A DNA stretch of 35,542 nt, taken from contig JALLLS010000153.1 of NCBI GenBank assembly GCA_025094145.1, positions 1-35,542 on the forward strand, written 5' to 3'. The notes beneath the pieces were generated by a model. That model saw nothing but the letters and a program-made list of their open reading frames with translations. It was not told the origin of the DNA and searched no databases. The stretch comes from Spinellus fusiger (lineage: Eukaryota > Mucoromycota > Mucoromycetes > Mucorales > Phycomycetaceae). The translations under genes were made by a program, and so were the position numbers. This document shows positions 1-7,361 of this stretch, piece after piece (the first letter of the stretch is position 1; the number at the start of each line of letters is the position of its first letter).

Positions 1-552
1 AGTGTATCCTTTTTCACCTTCCTGGATGGTGAAGGCACATGAAGCAGCTGCAACACATCTTGCTGATGTCTGGGGGCGTTTGGAGGGTGCTGGGATGTGT
101 TTCTTGGCCACTGTGGCCCAAGAAGAGTCCTTTACTGTTGGCAGAGAATGGCCTGTGTCAATTTCTCTGCTCTGTATCACTTTAGAAGTGACAGTTGCTG
201 GTGCTGCTGGTGTTGGTGCCTTGAGTGCACTTATCTCAGCCTGTAAGGCTGTGATGGTTGCCTTGAGCCTCATGTTCTCTTCCATGATGGCCTCAAATGC
301 CTCCAGTCTTTGTTGCTGCTGTTGCTGGTGTTGCTGGTGTTGCTGCTGCTTTAACTGAGCTAGTTCTGAGCTCAGAGATTGAAGGGCTGAAACAATCTCA
401 GCCTGGGTTGAAGCATTAAGCTGTTGTTCAGCAGAATTGGCAAACATGGTGTATCTACTGCTATTCAAGTGGTGTTGACCTGAAACTTGGACAGTAGGTG
501 AGGAGGTGAGTGATGTTGATGGATGCATTGTGTTTTTTGATGGATTCAGCAT
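1..552 (-). CDS. LINE ORF1-like protein, 3' part outside window
   Basis: Open on the minus strand from an ATG at 552 to the window edge (about 184 codons seen); in-frame ATGs at 528 and 447 are alternative starts, and a TGA lies upstream near 652. The protein has a Ser/Thr-rich start, then a Gln/His-rich low-complexity run (about residues 65-82, CAG/CAA repeats), a likely coiled coil with the heptad-like stretch EAFEAIMEENMRLKATITAL, an Ala/Pro linker, and a basic segment with the motif SWATVAKKHIP. I associate that SWATVA-type motif with ORF1 proteins of mucoralean non-LTR retrotransposons, which bind RNA ahead of the reverse-transcriptase ORF (from memory, not searched). Base composition is clearly less AT-rich than the flanks. 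The reverse-transcriptase ORF would lie left of position 1. Start choice is uncertain. Confidence 0.6.
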   Translation of the reverse strand, partial: MLNPSKNTMHPSTSLTSSPTVQVSGQHHLNSSRYTMFANSAEQQLNASTQAEIVSALQSLSSELAQLKQQQHQQHQQQQQQRLEAFEAIMEENMRLKATITALQAEISALKAPTPAAPATVTSKVIQSREIDTGHSLPTVKDSSWATVAKKHIPAPSKRPQTSARCVAAASCAFTIQEGEKGYT

Positions 553-637
553 TTTGATGATGGATGGATGATTTTCAAATTTGGATAGACTTAAAATTTT
601 GCTTTTGAAAAAAGTGTTGCTTAGCAGAAAGAGAGAT
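1..637 (-). mobile_element. Non-LTR retrotransposon (LINE), 5' end
   Basis: The ORF1-like gene is preceded by only about 85 bp, which ends exactly where a 15-bp copy of the tRNA-Thr 5' end begins (638-652). A complete LINE 5' end joined to a target-site duplication would look like this. The element points leftwards, in the same orientation as the two SINEs that follow. Its 3' end is outside the window. Confidence 0.55.
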
Positions 638-652
638 GCCTTCTTGGCTCAG
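638..652 (+). repeat. tRNA-Thr 5' stub 1 (target-site duplication)
   Basis: The 15-mer gccttcttggctcag is identical to nt 1-15 of the tRNA-Thr gene at 1590. It lies between the LINE 5' end and the tail of SINE1, as expected for a target-site duplication shared by successive insertions. Confidence 0.8.
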
Positions 653-1063
653 ATTAAACTTTTTATTTTATTTGTTACAATTATAATTGCTGCAATCATT
701 TGATCATTTTATAGCTATAATTCAGAAACCAATTGTTGCAGGAGGAGCATGTTGTTCACTCCAGAACAAGACCCAAAGGAAAGCAGAGACAGAGAACAAT
801 GGCATCAAACTCCTGCTTGGGAGGCAGGGCCAGAGAAGGCTGTGATGGGAGCCCTGTATGGGAGGAGAAAAGGACAGGATGCATGGTTGAAACTGCCAGC
901 TGAGACTGCAGAACCAAGAACAGAGCAAAACCACCACCAGAGAAAGGGTAGGGGCTGAAAGTGTCATTTGACCCTGAGATAATGGGGTCAACTGGGGGTC
1001 AAACCCAGGATCTTAGGGGTGCACAGGACAAGTGCTACCCATTGAGCTATGATAGACAAATTT
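653..1063 (-). mobile_element. SINE1, tRNA-derived short retroelement
   Basis: Read on the minus strand, the 5' head contains an A-box-like sequence TAGCTCAATGGG (1038-1049) and a B-box-like sequence GGTTTGACCCC (995-1005) at tRNA-like spacing, so it carries an internal RNA polymerase III promoter. The body is unrelated to tRNA and more GC-rich; the 3' tail is A/T-rich (ATAAAATAAAAAGTTTAAT). It is bounded on both sides by the tRNA-Thr 15-mer (638-652 and 1064-1078). A body of about 150 bp is clearly homologous to SINE2. Confidence 0.75.
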
Positions 1064-1078
1064 GCCTTCTTGGCTCAG
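1064..1078 (+). repeat. tRNA-Thr 5' stub 2 (target-site duplication)
   Basis: Second exact copy of the first 15 nt of tRNA-Thr (18 nt match if the flanking t and tt are counted). It separates SINE1 from SINE2 and serves as the right duplication of SINE1 and the left duplication of SINE2. Confidence 0.8.
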
Positions 1079-1589
1079 TTTAAAGATTATTTTTATTAAG
1101 GAGTATATTTCACAGGCTAAATATAGTACAGTGACTCCACAGAACATATAGGGAAGCATATTACATAAATGGATAGGAAACATAAAGAGAAAGGAAAGGA
1201 ATTGAAGTATAGACAAATTTTAGACTAAGACTTATTGGAAAGATAGCTTAATTAAGCCCGTGAGGGCATCCTCTACCTGCCTGGACAACCAGACCACACC
1301 AGCCAAACCAAGAACCACACCAGAAAAGCAATGGCATTAAACCCTTTGGGTGCATATGGGACATAGGACTGCAGGGCAGCACCTGCATGGGAGGGAAAAG
1401 GACAGGATGCATGGTCAAAACTGCCAGCCAAGACTGCAAAACCAAAGGCAGACACCAACACCTGCCAGAAAATTAGATAGGGGCTGGGATGCCCATTTTA
1501 GAGCAGAAATTGTACTGGTGGGGGTTCAACCCCCAACCTCTGCAATGATTAGCAAATGTTACTACTAACTTGGCCAAGCCAAACATCCT
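1079..1589 (-). mobile_element. SINE2, tRNA-derived short retroelement
   Basis: Minus-strand element whose head lies directly against the tRNA-Thr gene. It has a B-box-like GGTTGAACCCC (1521-1531) and a looser A-box-like TGGCCAAGTTAGTA (about 1562-1576). The body shares GCTGGCAGTTTTGACCATGC and CCTGTCCTTTTC-type blocks with SINE1. The 3' half differs, and the tail is A/T-rich with AATAAAAATAATC. It is flanked by tRNA-Thr 15-mers at 1064-1078 and 1590-1604. Its internal promoter and the tRNA-Thr promoter face away from each other with start points only tens of bases apart. Confidence 0.7.
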
Positions 1590-1662
1590 GCCTTCTTGGC
1601 TCAGTTGGCAGAGCGTCTGCCTAGTAAGCAGAAGGTCGCCAGTTCAATTCTGGCAGAAGGCA
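1590..1662 (+). tRNA. tRNA-Thr (anticodon AGT)
   Basis: A 73-nt cloverleaf without intron. The acceptor stem GCCTTCT pairs with AGAAGGC, the D stem is GCTC/GAGC, and the anticodon stem is TCTGC/GCAGA with loop CTAGTAA (anticodon AGT, read as IGU, threonine). The T stem is GCCAG/CTGGC with loop TTCAATT, and the discriminator base is A. All stems pair perfectly, so the gene appears functional although SINE2 ends at its first nucleotide. A short T-run about 5 nt downstream (1667-1670) could terminate Pol III. Confidence 0.97.
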
Positions 1663-1676
1663 CATATTTTATAGAG

Positions 1677-1709
1677 TATAATTCTTTAAGTTCAACTTAA
1701 AGAATTATA
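1677..1709. repeat. Perfect 14-bp inverted repeat after tRNA-Thr
   Basis: TATAATTCTTTAAG (1677-1690), a 5-nt loop, then its exact reverse complement (1696-1709). It starts 15 bp after the tRNA and is followed by a T-rich run. It could be a transcriptional hairpin or a relic of a transposon end. Confidence 0.6.
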
Positions 1710-1806
1710 CAATTTTTATTATTCTTCATGAGTTAGAGACTCTGACTGTGTTACCATCTTTTCTTTTGGATCTAGGTGCTCTACCATTCAAAATAAAAAC
1801 CTGGTA

Positions 1807-1929
1807 ATGTCTTCTGCTGAAATCAATGCTCTCTTCAAAAGAATCAAAGCCCTGGAAACAGCCAAGTCCAATGACAGACAAAACCCCTTCATTGTGGAGC
1901 ATCCCAATGCCACTGATCTGGTGCCTAAC
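1807..1929 (+). pseudogene. Gag-like N-terminal fragment cut by LTR-C
   Basis: About 41 codons starting MSSAEINALFKRIKALE, a short amphipathic, coiled-coil-like N terminus followed by NPFIVEHPNATDLVPN. I recall similar N termini from mucoralean retroelement or gag-like proteins, but this is memory only. The frame runs straight into the 5' end of LTR-C copy 1 at 1930, so the insertion or element boundary truncates it. No downstream part is visible in the window. Confidence 0.35.
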
Positions 1930-2283
1930 TGTTGTGTTCCAACTTCAATCCAAAGATTCTCTATGAATAAGTCAACACAAGTAGTGTGCTGTGACATTCA
2001 GAATACTCTATGAAAGCTTGAGTGCACACAAGTACCATAGTACATCTCTGTATCATCTCACTAATTGGTTGTAACTACAAACCAACCTTCTAAGCTCAAA
2101 TTATTATTGGACACTTAATGAGCTGCCCTCATCTATAAATCCTTAGTGGATTAAATAAGACCTATCAAAGGCAATTAAAAGTGAAGACATAATAGATGGG
2201 TCTATAATGGTGTGCTTATTCAATGAACCAACCATAAGGCTCCAACATGTAGTCTACCATTAGGTAGAACAGCTACACCAATT
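1930..2283 (+). mobile_element. LTR-C copy 1 (truncated)
   Basis: Begins TGTTGTGTTCCAACTTCAAT and matches the first two thirds of LTR-C copy 3 (13127-13657) base for base over long stretches. Homology stops after CTACACCAA, where LTR-A sequence begins. The missing right third held the TATA box and poly(A) signal, so this copy cannot promote transcription as an LTR. Confidence 0.8.
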
Positions 2284-2520
2284 TTGTAATCATGAAGACA
2301 ATGGTAGCAGTTACAGACCAATTATTAAGTTGTCTCCTTTCTACAATGTAATTCATAGTTAAGACACTGCATATTAATGTCTACTGAACAGGCCATTATT
2401 ATCCAGTATCCTAAAACAGTAATAGATTATTCTCAATAGCAGTCACCTGTCTATTTATACTAAACAGACATGTCAAAATTGTTTTAATAAAAGTACCTCA
2501 TTCTTTCTTGGAATTTAACA
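2284..2520 (+). mobile_element. LTR-A copy 1
   Basis: Plus-orientation copy of LTR-A: TGTAATCATGAAGACAATGG near the start, CTATTTATACTAAACAGACA (degraded TATA region), GTTTTAATAAAAG (poly(A) signal), ending GGAATTTAACA. The first few bases are degenerate relative to the TGTTGTAAT start of other copies, and no clear target-site duplication is seen. It ends 87 bp from the 3' end of tRNA-Asn. Confidence 0.75.
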
Positions 2521-2607
2521 TAGAGTTTCTAATTTTCAATTCAGATAAAACAAAAGGCAAGAAAAATCTTTGAATGTATGGATAACTACACAAGGTGTGT
2601 TATGAGA

Positions 2608-2680
2608 CGCTCCCGGGTGGGCTCGAACCACCAACCTCCTGATTAACAGTCAGACGCGCTGCCAATTGCGCCACGGAAGC
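2608..2680 (-). tRNA. tRNA-Asn (anticodon GTT)
   Basis: A 73-nt cloverleaf, minus strand. The acceptor stem GCTTCCG pairs with CGGGAGC (one T-G wobble), and the D stem is GCGC/GCGC. The anticodon stem is TCTGA/TCAGG with loop CTGTTAA (anticodon GTT). The T stem is GGTGG/CCACC with loop TTCGAGC, and the discriminator is G. No intron. The gene looks intact. The fold-back element starts 17 bp upstream of its 5' end. Confidence 0.97.
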
Positions 2681-2697
2681 AATTACATTGCAGCACG

Positions 2698-5512
2698 TGG
2701 TGTTGTGACATTTGTGGCCTCAGTGACTGCCAAGTGTAGTGCAGGGAATTGACTTTACAAATTTCTCTGTTCCTTGACTATTTCCTTTTTGGTTCTGTTT
2801 CTCTTTCTTTCCTTTTTGTGTTGATCTTCTCTTTTCTTCCTCTTTTGGAAGCCAATATGTTTCTGATGTTTTCTGTACATGGTAAAGAGATCAATGCTCT
2901 TGTCCCACAATCCTTTTCCTTTCTTTACTTTTTTTCTCATACTATTCTGTTTTCTACCTAAACTTGTTTTCTTTTTTCTATGATGTATTTCTTTATGCTA
3001 TTTTAGTTGCTTTTGCAGTGGATAACTTTGTCACTACAAGTTTATCCCAATAGCACTATTTTAGTTTCTTTTTCTTTTTTGTTTTCTCCTGAAGAATTAT
3101 CATTATGATGTATTCTTGTAACAATGCTAGTTTAGCTTATTAAATTTGTAGTTGTTATTCATCCATGATGTAGTAACAATGTATTTGTCTTAATTCATTT
3201 TCTCTAAGATTGATTTCTTATGAAATCATTCTCTATTTTAACATTTAGTTCCTTAGTATAAATATTCCTGTTAAATTTGAAAGGGAATTAATCAGACTCA
3301 AAACAAGATGCTTTTATTAAAACAATTTTGACATGTCTATTTATACTAAATAGACAAGTGGCTGTGTATTGAATATGATCTATTACTGTTTTAGGATGCT
3401 TGTCAAATAATGGCCTGTTCAGTAGACTTTAATATGCAGTGTCTTAACTATGAATTACATTGTAGAAAGGAGACAACCTAATAATTGGTCTGTGACTGCT
3501 ACCATTGTCTTCATGATTACAACACTATTACTGTTTTAGGATACTGGATAATAATGGCCTGTTAAGTAGACATTAATATGCAGTGTCTTAACTATGATTT
3601 ATGTTGTAGAAAGAAGATGACTTAATAATCAGTCTGTAACTGCTACCATTGTCTTCATGATTACAACAATCCCATTAACCAAGAACTGAAATAAATTGTT
3701 GAATACTACTCCAAGATCTTCTATTATCTTTTATTCTTCCATTATTTTCTTTTAATATCTTCTGATACAAGTTGTGGGCAGTGCTACTATGTTTTCTTGT
3801 GAAGTATCATTGCTATCTACAAATCAATTCTTAGCAAGGTATTGATTGTGTTCTCTTATTTTTGTACCTGTGTGTACTGTTGTTCCCCTTTTATCTGTTT
3901 TCTTTTGCTTTACTGTTGTGTTGCAAATTATCATTTTTATTTGTTTTCATAGTCTATTCACTTGAACAGACTATTCCTCTATTCTTTCTATTTGTTTACT
4001 GTAAGGATCAGGGTTGGACAGGAAAAGAAAGCAGAGGTACTAGGTGTTGTGTGTCAGGAACAGGTAAGAGAACAAGGGTAAGAGACAAGAGAAGACAATG
4101 ACAGAGTACAGGTAGAAAACAGATATCAGGATATCATTTTTATTTTAACAATAAGTTGAGTATTTATACTAGAGTGTTTTATACTGTGATCTAATTCTAT
4201 ATTATTTAATAAAACTATCTAATGATTATAACAAAAGCCAAGACAAAGATACAAGTGGAAGGAGAGAGACTTATAATAGTTGAGACAAAATGGCAGACTA
4301 ATGAGTTTGTCTGGGACAAGACCCTTGGTGATGCCCAAATTACTTCCATAATTTGCCAAGAACAAAGTAGTCATTACATTCACAAACCCTATCTCCAATT
4401 TCTATTCTGAACTCTTTTCTTTCCTTGTTACTTTACCTTTCTGTCCATCACACAGACACCCATAAGTACCACACATGTCAATTGTGATGCATGTGGTATA
4501 TAGGTGTGTGTGATAAATGGATAAGAAAGTAGAAATATGCTGTAAGTAAAGGGTTGTCAGCAATAATGGAGGTTTGTGGGGTTTGGATAAAAAGGGATAG
4601 TCTCTTCAAATGAATTGACTATTAAAATAAAATAAAGTAATTTACACTCACAAATGAATGCAAAAGAGAAAGGTGTATAATAGGATACAAGTATGGATAA
4701 AAACAGTGAACAACAAGTTCACAAAGGAAAACAGTGCAATCAAGACTACACAGAGAATTGACTTGCATAAGAAACAGAAAAACAATGAATAATTCACAAA
4801 CAACTTCAACAGAATGTAATACTTGTCTCAGAAAGATCCAATTGCAACAGAAGAATAAGAAGATAACAAAAAGAATAAAGAAAAATATTCAAAAGAAGTA
4901 TCACAATAGAATTCAACAATTTATTTCAGTTCTGTGTAGATAGGGTATTTATACTAAGGAACTAAATGTTAAAATAGAGAATGATTTCATAAGAAATCAA
5001 TCTTAGAGAAAATGAATTAAGACAAATACATTGTTACTACATCATGGATGAATAACAACTACAAATTTAATAAGCTAAACTAGCATTGTTACAAGAATAC
5101 ATCATAATGATAATTCTTCAGGAGAAAACAAAAAAGAAAAAGAAACTAAAATAGTGCTATTGGGATAAACTTGTAGTGACAAAGTTATCCACTGCAAAAG
5201 CAACTAAAATAGCATAAAGAAATACATCATAGAAAAAAGAAAACAAGTTTAGGTAGAAAACAGAATAGTATGAGAAAAAAAGTAAAGAAAGGAAAAGGAT
5301 TGTGGGACAAGAGCATTGATCTCTTTACCATGTACAGAAAACATCAGAAACATATTGGCTTCCAAAAGAGGAAGAAAAGAGAAGATCAACACAAAAAGGA
5401 AAGAAAGAGAAACAGAACCAAAAAGGAAATAGTCAAGGAACAGAGAAATTTGTAAAGTCAATTCCCTGCACTACACTTGGCAGTCACTGAGGCCACAAAT
5501 GTCACAACACCA
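2698..5512. mobile_element. Large fold-back element with long inverted arms
   Basis: The sequence from 2698 (TGGTGTTGTGACATTTGTGG) reappears as its reverse complement ending at 5512. The outer arms 2698-3268 and 4942-5512 (about 571 bp each) are almost identical: both encode the same 70-residue shadow reading frame. Homology continues inward with much lower identity: 3669-3710 against about 4890-4940, and about 3900-3995 against about 4587-4685. Each arm has a TATA-like GTATAAATA and an AATAAA inward of it, so the arms may derive from two LTRs in opposite orientation. An LTR-A copy (3269-3668) interrupts the left arm. No transposase is recognisable; small frames in the spacer (e.g. 4222-4410) look non-coding. 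Confidence 0.75.
3269..3668 (-). mobile_element. LTR-A copy 2, inserted in the fold-back arm
   Basis: Printed strand starts TGTTAAATTTGAAAGGG and ends GATTACAACA. Read on the minus strand it has TATTTAGTATAAATAG (TATA box) and TTTTAATAAAAG (poly(A) signal). It splits the left arm exactly where the right arm is continuous. The flanking pentamers ATTCC (3264-3268) and ATCCC (3669-3673) are a probable target-site duplication with one change. It is 400 bp rather than 256 bp because the outer 143-144 bp of U3 are duplicated in tandem (about 3382-3524 and 3525-3668). Confidence 0.8.
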
Positions 5513-5913
5513 TGTGTCAAATTGTCCATGCTAGACACTGTCCTGTCAAATAGAGTAATACTATTGGCTGCACATGTCTTCCCTTTTTGGAAGACACATT
5601 ATCCTGTGTGGATACACACAGATAATATAATATAATTAATAAGATAAATGCTAATGCAATATATTGTCTTGGCTTAACATGTTCTCTTCACAGTGAACAT
5701 GTTAAGCCAAGACATGTATGTGCAATTGTACACTGTAGAAATTAGTATAAATAATCAAGTGAATTCAATGAATAAACATTATCTTCTATCTTCTCTTTTA
5801 TTCTTCTTCTTTGATCTACATGGGCTTCAGTCCAAACCAAGAACCACTAGCTATTCCACTCTGTGCACATACCTCCGGGTTTAGAACTATTCTGTACAAA
5901 TTAGGGAACAACA
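5513..5913 (+). mobile_element. Putative solo LTR-D upstream of tRNA-Arg
   Basis: TG at 5513 and ACAACA at 5908-5913 give TG...CA ends. A TATA-like AGTATAAATAATC (about 5745) is followed by ATGAATAAACATT as a poly(A)-like signal about 20 bp later, the order of LTR promoter signals in the other LTRs here. No target-site duplication is visible and no second copy is in the window, so the boundaries are provisional. Confidence 0.4.
5665..5714. repeat. Perfect 20-bp palindrome, 10-nt loop
   Basis: TGTCTTGGCTTAACATGTTC (5665-5684), loop tcttcacagt, then the exact reverse complement (5695-5714). It lies about 30 bp upstream of the TATA-like box of LTR-D, the position of an upstream regulatory element. 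Confidence 0.85.
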
Positions 5914-5924
5914 AAATAAGAATG

Positions 5925-5997
5925 GGGACTATGGCCCAATGGACAAGGCGTCTGACTACGAATCAGGAGATTCCAGGTTCGACCCCTGGTAGTCTCA
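5925..5997 (+). tRNA. tRNA-Arg (anticodon ACG)
   Basis: A 73-nt cloverleaf. The acceptor stem GGGACTA pairs with TAGTCTC (one G-T wobble), and the D stem is GCC/GGC. The anticodon stem is TCTGA/TCAGG with loop CTACGAA (anticodon ACG, read as ICG). The T stem is CCAGG/CCTGG with loop TTCGACC, and the discriminator is A. No intron. A TTTT run follows at about 6002. Intact. Confidence 0.97.
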
Positions 5998-6070
5998 TTC
6001 ATTTTATTCTGTAAAGAATAGTTGTTTTTGAAGTAAAGTGACTCTTAAGTTTTTTATATTGTTGAGAATG

Positions 6071-6165
6071 TGTTAAATGCAAGGAAGAATTATCAGACTC
6101 AAGAATGAGATGCTTTTATTAAAAAAAATTTGACATGTCTATTTATACTAAATAGACAGGTGGTT
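6071..6165 (-). mobile_element. LTR-A copy 3 (truncated)
   Basis: Printed strand begins TGTTAAATGCAAGG and keeps the ATGCTTTTATTAAAA poly(A) region and TTTGACATGTCTATTTATAC TATA region of LTR-A, then diverges after GACAGGTGG. Only the R-U5 side and the core promoter remain. It lies 73 bp downstream of tRNA-Arg. Confidence 0.7.
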
Positions 6166-6243
6166 GTATTATTAAGAGGGATATCTTTTTCATATGGTCT
6201 ATAAAAAGATTATCAGAGTAATAATCTATAATTCAATTCATAT

Positions 6244-6416
6244 TGTTCAGAAACAACCAGGAACAAGAGGTGTGTTTGGTAATAAAAAGGTTGTATTTCT
6301 CAAAGTTCTATACTACAACAATTACAACTACTTATATACTTTTCAGATTATTATATATTAATATAATCTATACAATAGCAATGTCTCTTGGAATGTGCGG
6401 GTCAAATTCCTCAACA
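6244..6416 (-). mobile_element. LTR-B copy 1, 3' LTR of the Ty3/gypsy element
   Basis: Read on the minus strand: TGTTGAGGAATTTGACC...TTTCTGAACA, 173 bp, with TATA-like AGTATATAAGTAG and a poly(A)-like TTTTTATTACC. Copies of matching length are at 12457-12630 and 15167-15339. It lies 42 bp downstream of the integrase stop codon at 6459, the position of a 3' LTR. The first codons of the LTR remain readable as the continuation of the pol frame (see findings). Confidence 0.8.
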
Positions 6417-6458
6417 TTCTCAACATACTCCAGGCTTTGTGCATTGTCATCTTCATAG

Positions 6459-7361
6459 TCATTGTCTTCTTGTAGGCCTCAGAGGGGGACTCTCATATTC
6501 AAAACCCCTTTCCTGTGCAGTTGCCTCTTGGCCTTGTGATTCTAGCCACCTCACTGTCTTTGTTCTTTTCCATTCATAGAAACTTGTGCCCAAGTGATAG
6601 ATTGCCTGGGCTATTGCTGTCTCAGAATTTTCAGGCAAGTCAGGGCCAGCAGGTTCTAGTTCTTCTGTCTCATTTGATGGAAGCATCCCATGAGCTTCTT
6701 TGACTACATCTTGCTGTAGCTCTTGCTTCTGTTTTTCCAATGTTTCTCTTGGCATTTCCCTTTCTTCATGGACTTCCTGTTCTTCATGGACTTCTTGTTC
6801 TTCATGGACTTCTTGTTCTTCTTGTTCTTCTTCTGCTTGACTGTCTTGTTCTTCTGGCAATACATCATCTAACTGTTCTTCCAGACTGTCTTGGTTACTG
6901 CCTGTATTATGGGTGTCTTCAACATGTTCTTGGTCAGGAGCTTGGGAGTCTCTTAGCTGTACCAGACTTTCTTCATCCCAGTGGTATGACATTAGTCTAT
7001 CACCATGGTAGTTCTTCACCAGTGGTATACCTTCTTTGTCATGCAAAGAGTACACTGTTTTGTACCTGGCTATCACCTGGTATGGACCTGCCCTTCTTTC
7101 CCACTGTTTTGATATGTTAGAAACCTTTGGTAACACCTTTACCAAGACCCATTCACCAGGTTGGAACCATCTGGCTTTTATGTTCTTGTTGGCTCTTTCC
7201 AATGCCTTTCTTCTGGACATTGCTTTCTGCTCAGTCATAGTCTCTGCAATCCTTTGTTCTAGCACTTTGATTTTGTCTTTGTCATCTCTGTGGACTAACA
7301 CTCTTGGTCTTTCTGACTCCAGAGAAGAGGTGGCATAGAAATGTTCATAGGGTGTGTGTCA
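6459..7361 (-). pseudogene. Ty3/gypsy integrase C-terminal fragment
   Basis: Minus-strand frame open from 7361 to a TGA at 6459-6461, about 300 codons, with no initiation codon of its own. It starts inside the integrase with THTPYEHFYATSSLESERP, the usual post-catalytic T-P-Y-E motif. It then shows a GPY/F module (GEWVLVKVLPKVSNISKQWE, RAGPYQVIARYKTVYSL) typical of Metaviridae (Ty3/gypsy) integrases. A long acidic Glu/Gln tail follows with about four EEQEVH-type repeats and a final charged segment with LPENSETAIAQAIYHLGTSF. There is no chromodomain. The catalytic core and reverse transcriptase are missing: LTR-C copy 2 begins exactly where the frame is cut (7362). The stop at 6459 may be a frameshift artefact, because the +1 frame continues into the LTR. 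Confidence 0.8.

Noticed and set aside
2..358. Plus-strand open frame of 118 codons at the window start
   Set aside because: Cys-rich low-complexity shadow of the Gln/His-rich part of the minus-strand LINE ORF1; the minus-strand frame has sensible domains and extends further.
1038..1049. A fourth tRNA gene inside SINE1
   Set aside because: A and B boxes are present but the acceptor and anticodon stems do not pair; it is a tRNA-derived SINE head.
2749..5461. Identical 70-codon frames at 2749-2961 (+) and 5249-5461 (-) as a duplicated small gene
   Set aside because: They lie in the nearly identical inverted arms and are pyrimidine-rich, hydrophobic low-complexity frames; identity is explained by the repeat itself.
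6740..7120. Plus-strand 126-codon frame with Leu-rich repeats
   Set aside because: It is the antisense of the Glu-rich tail repeats of the Ty3/gypsy integrase.
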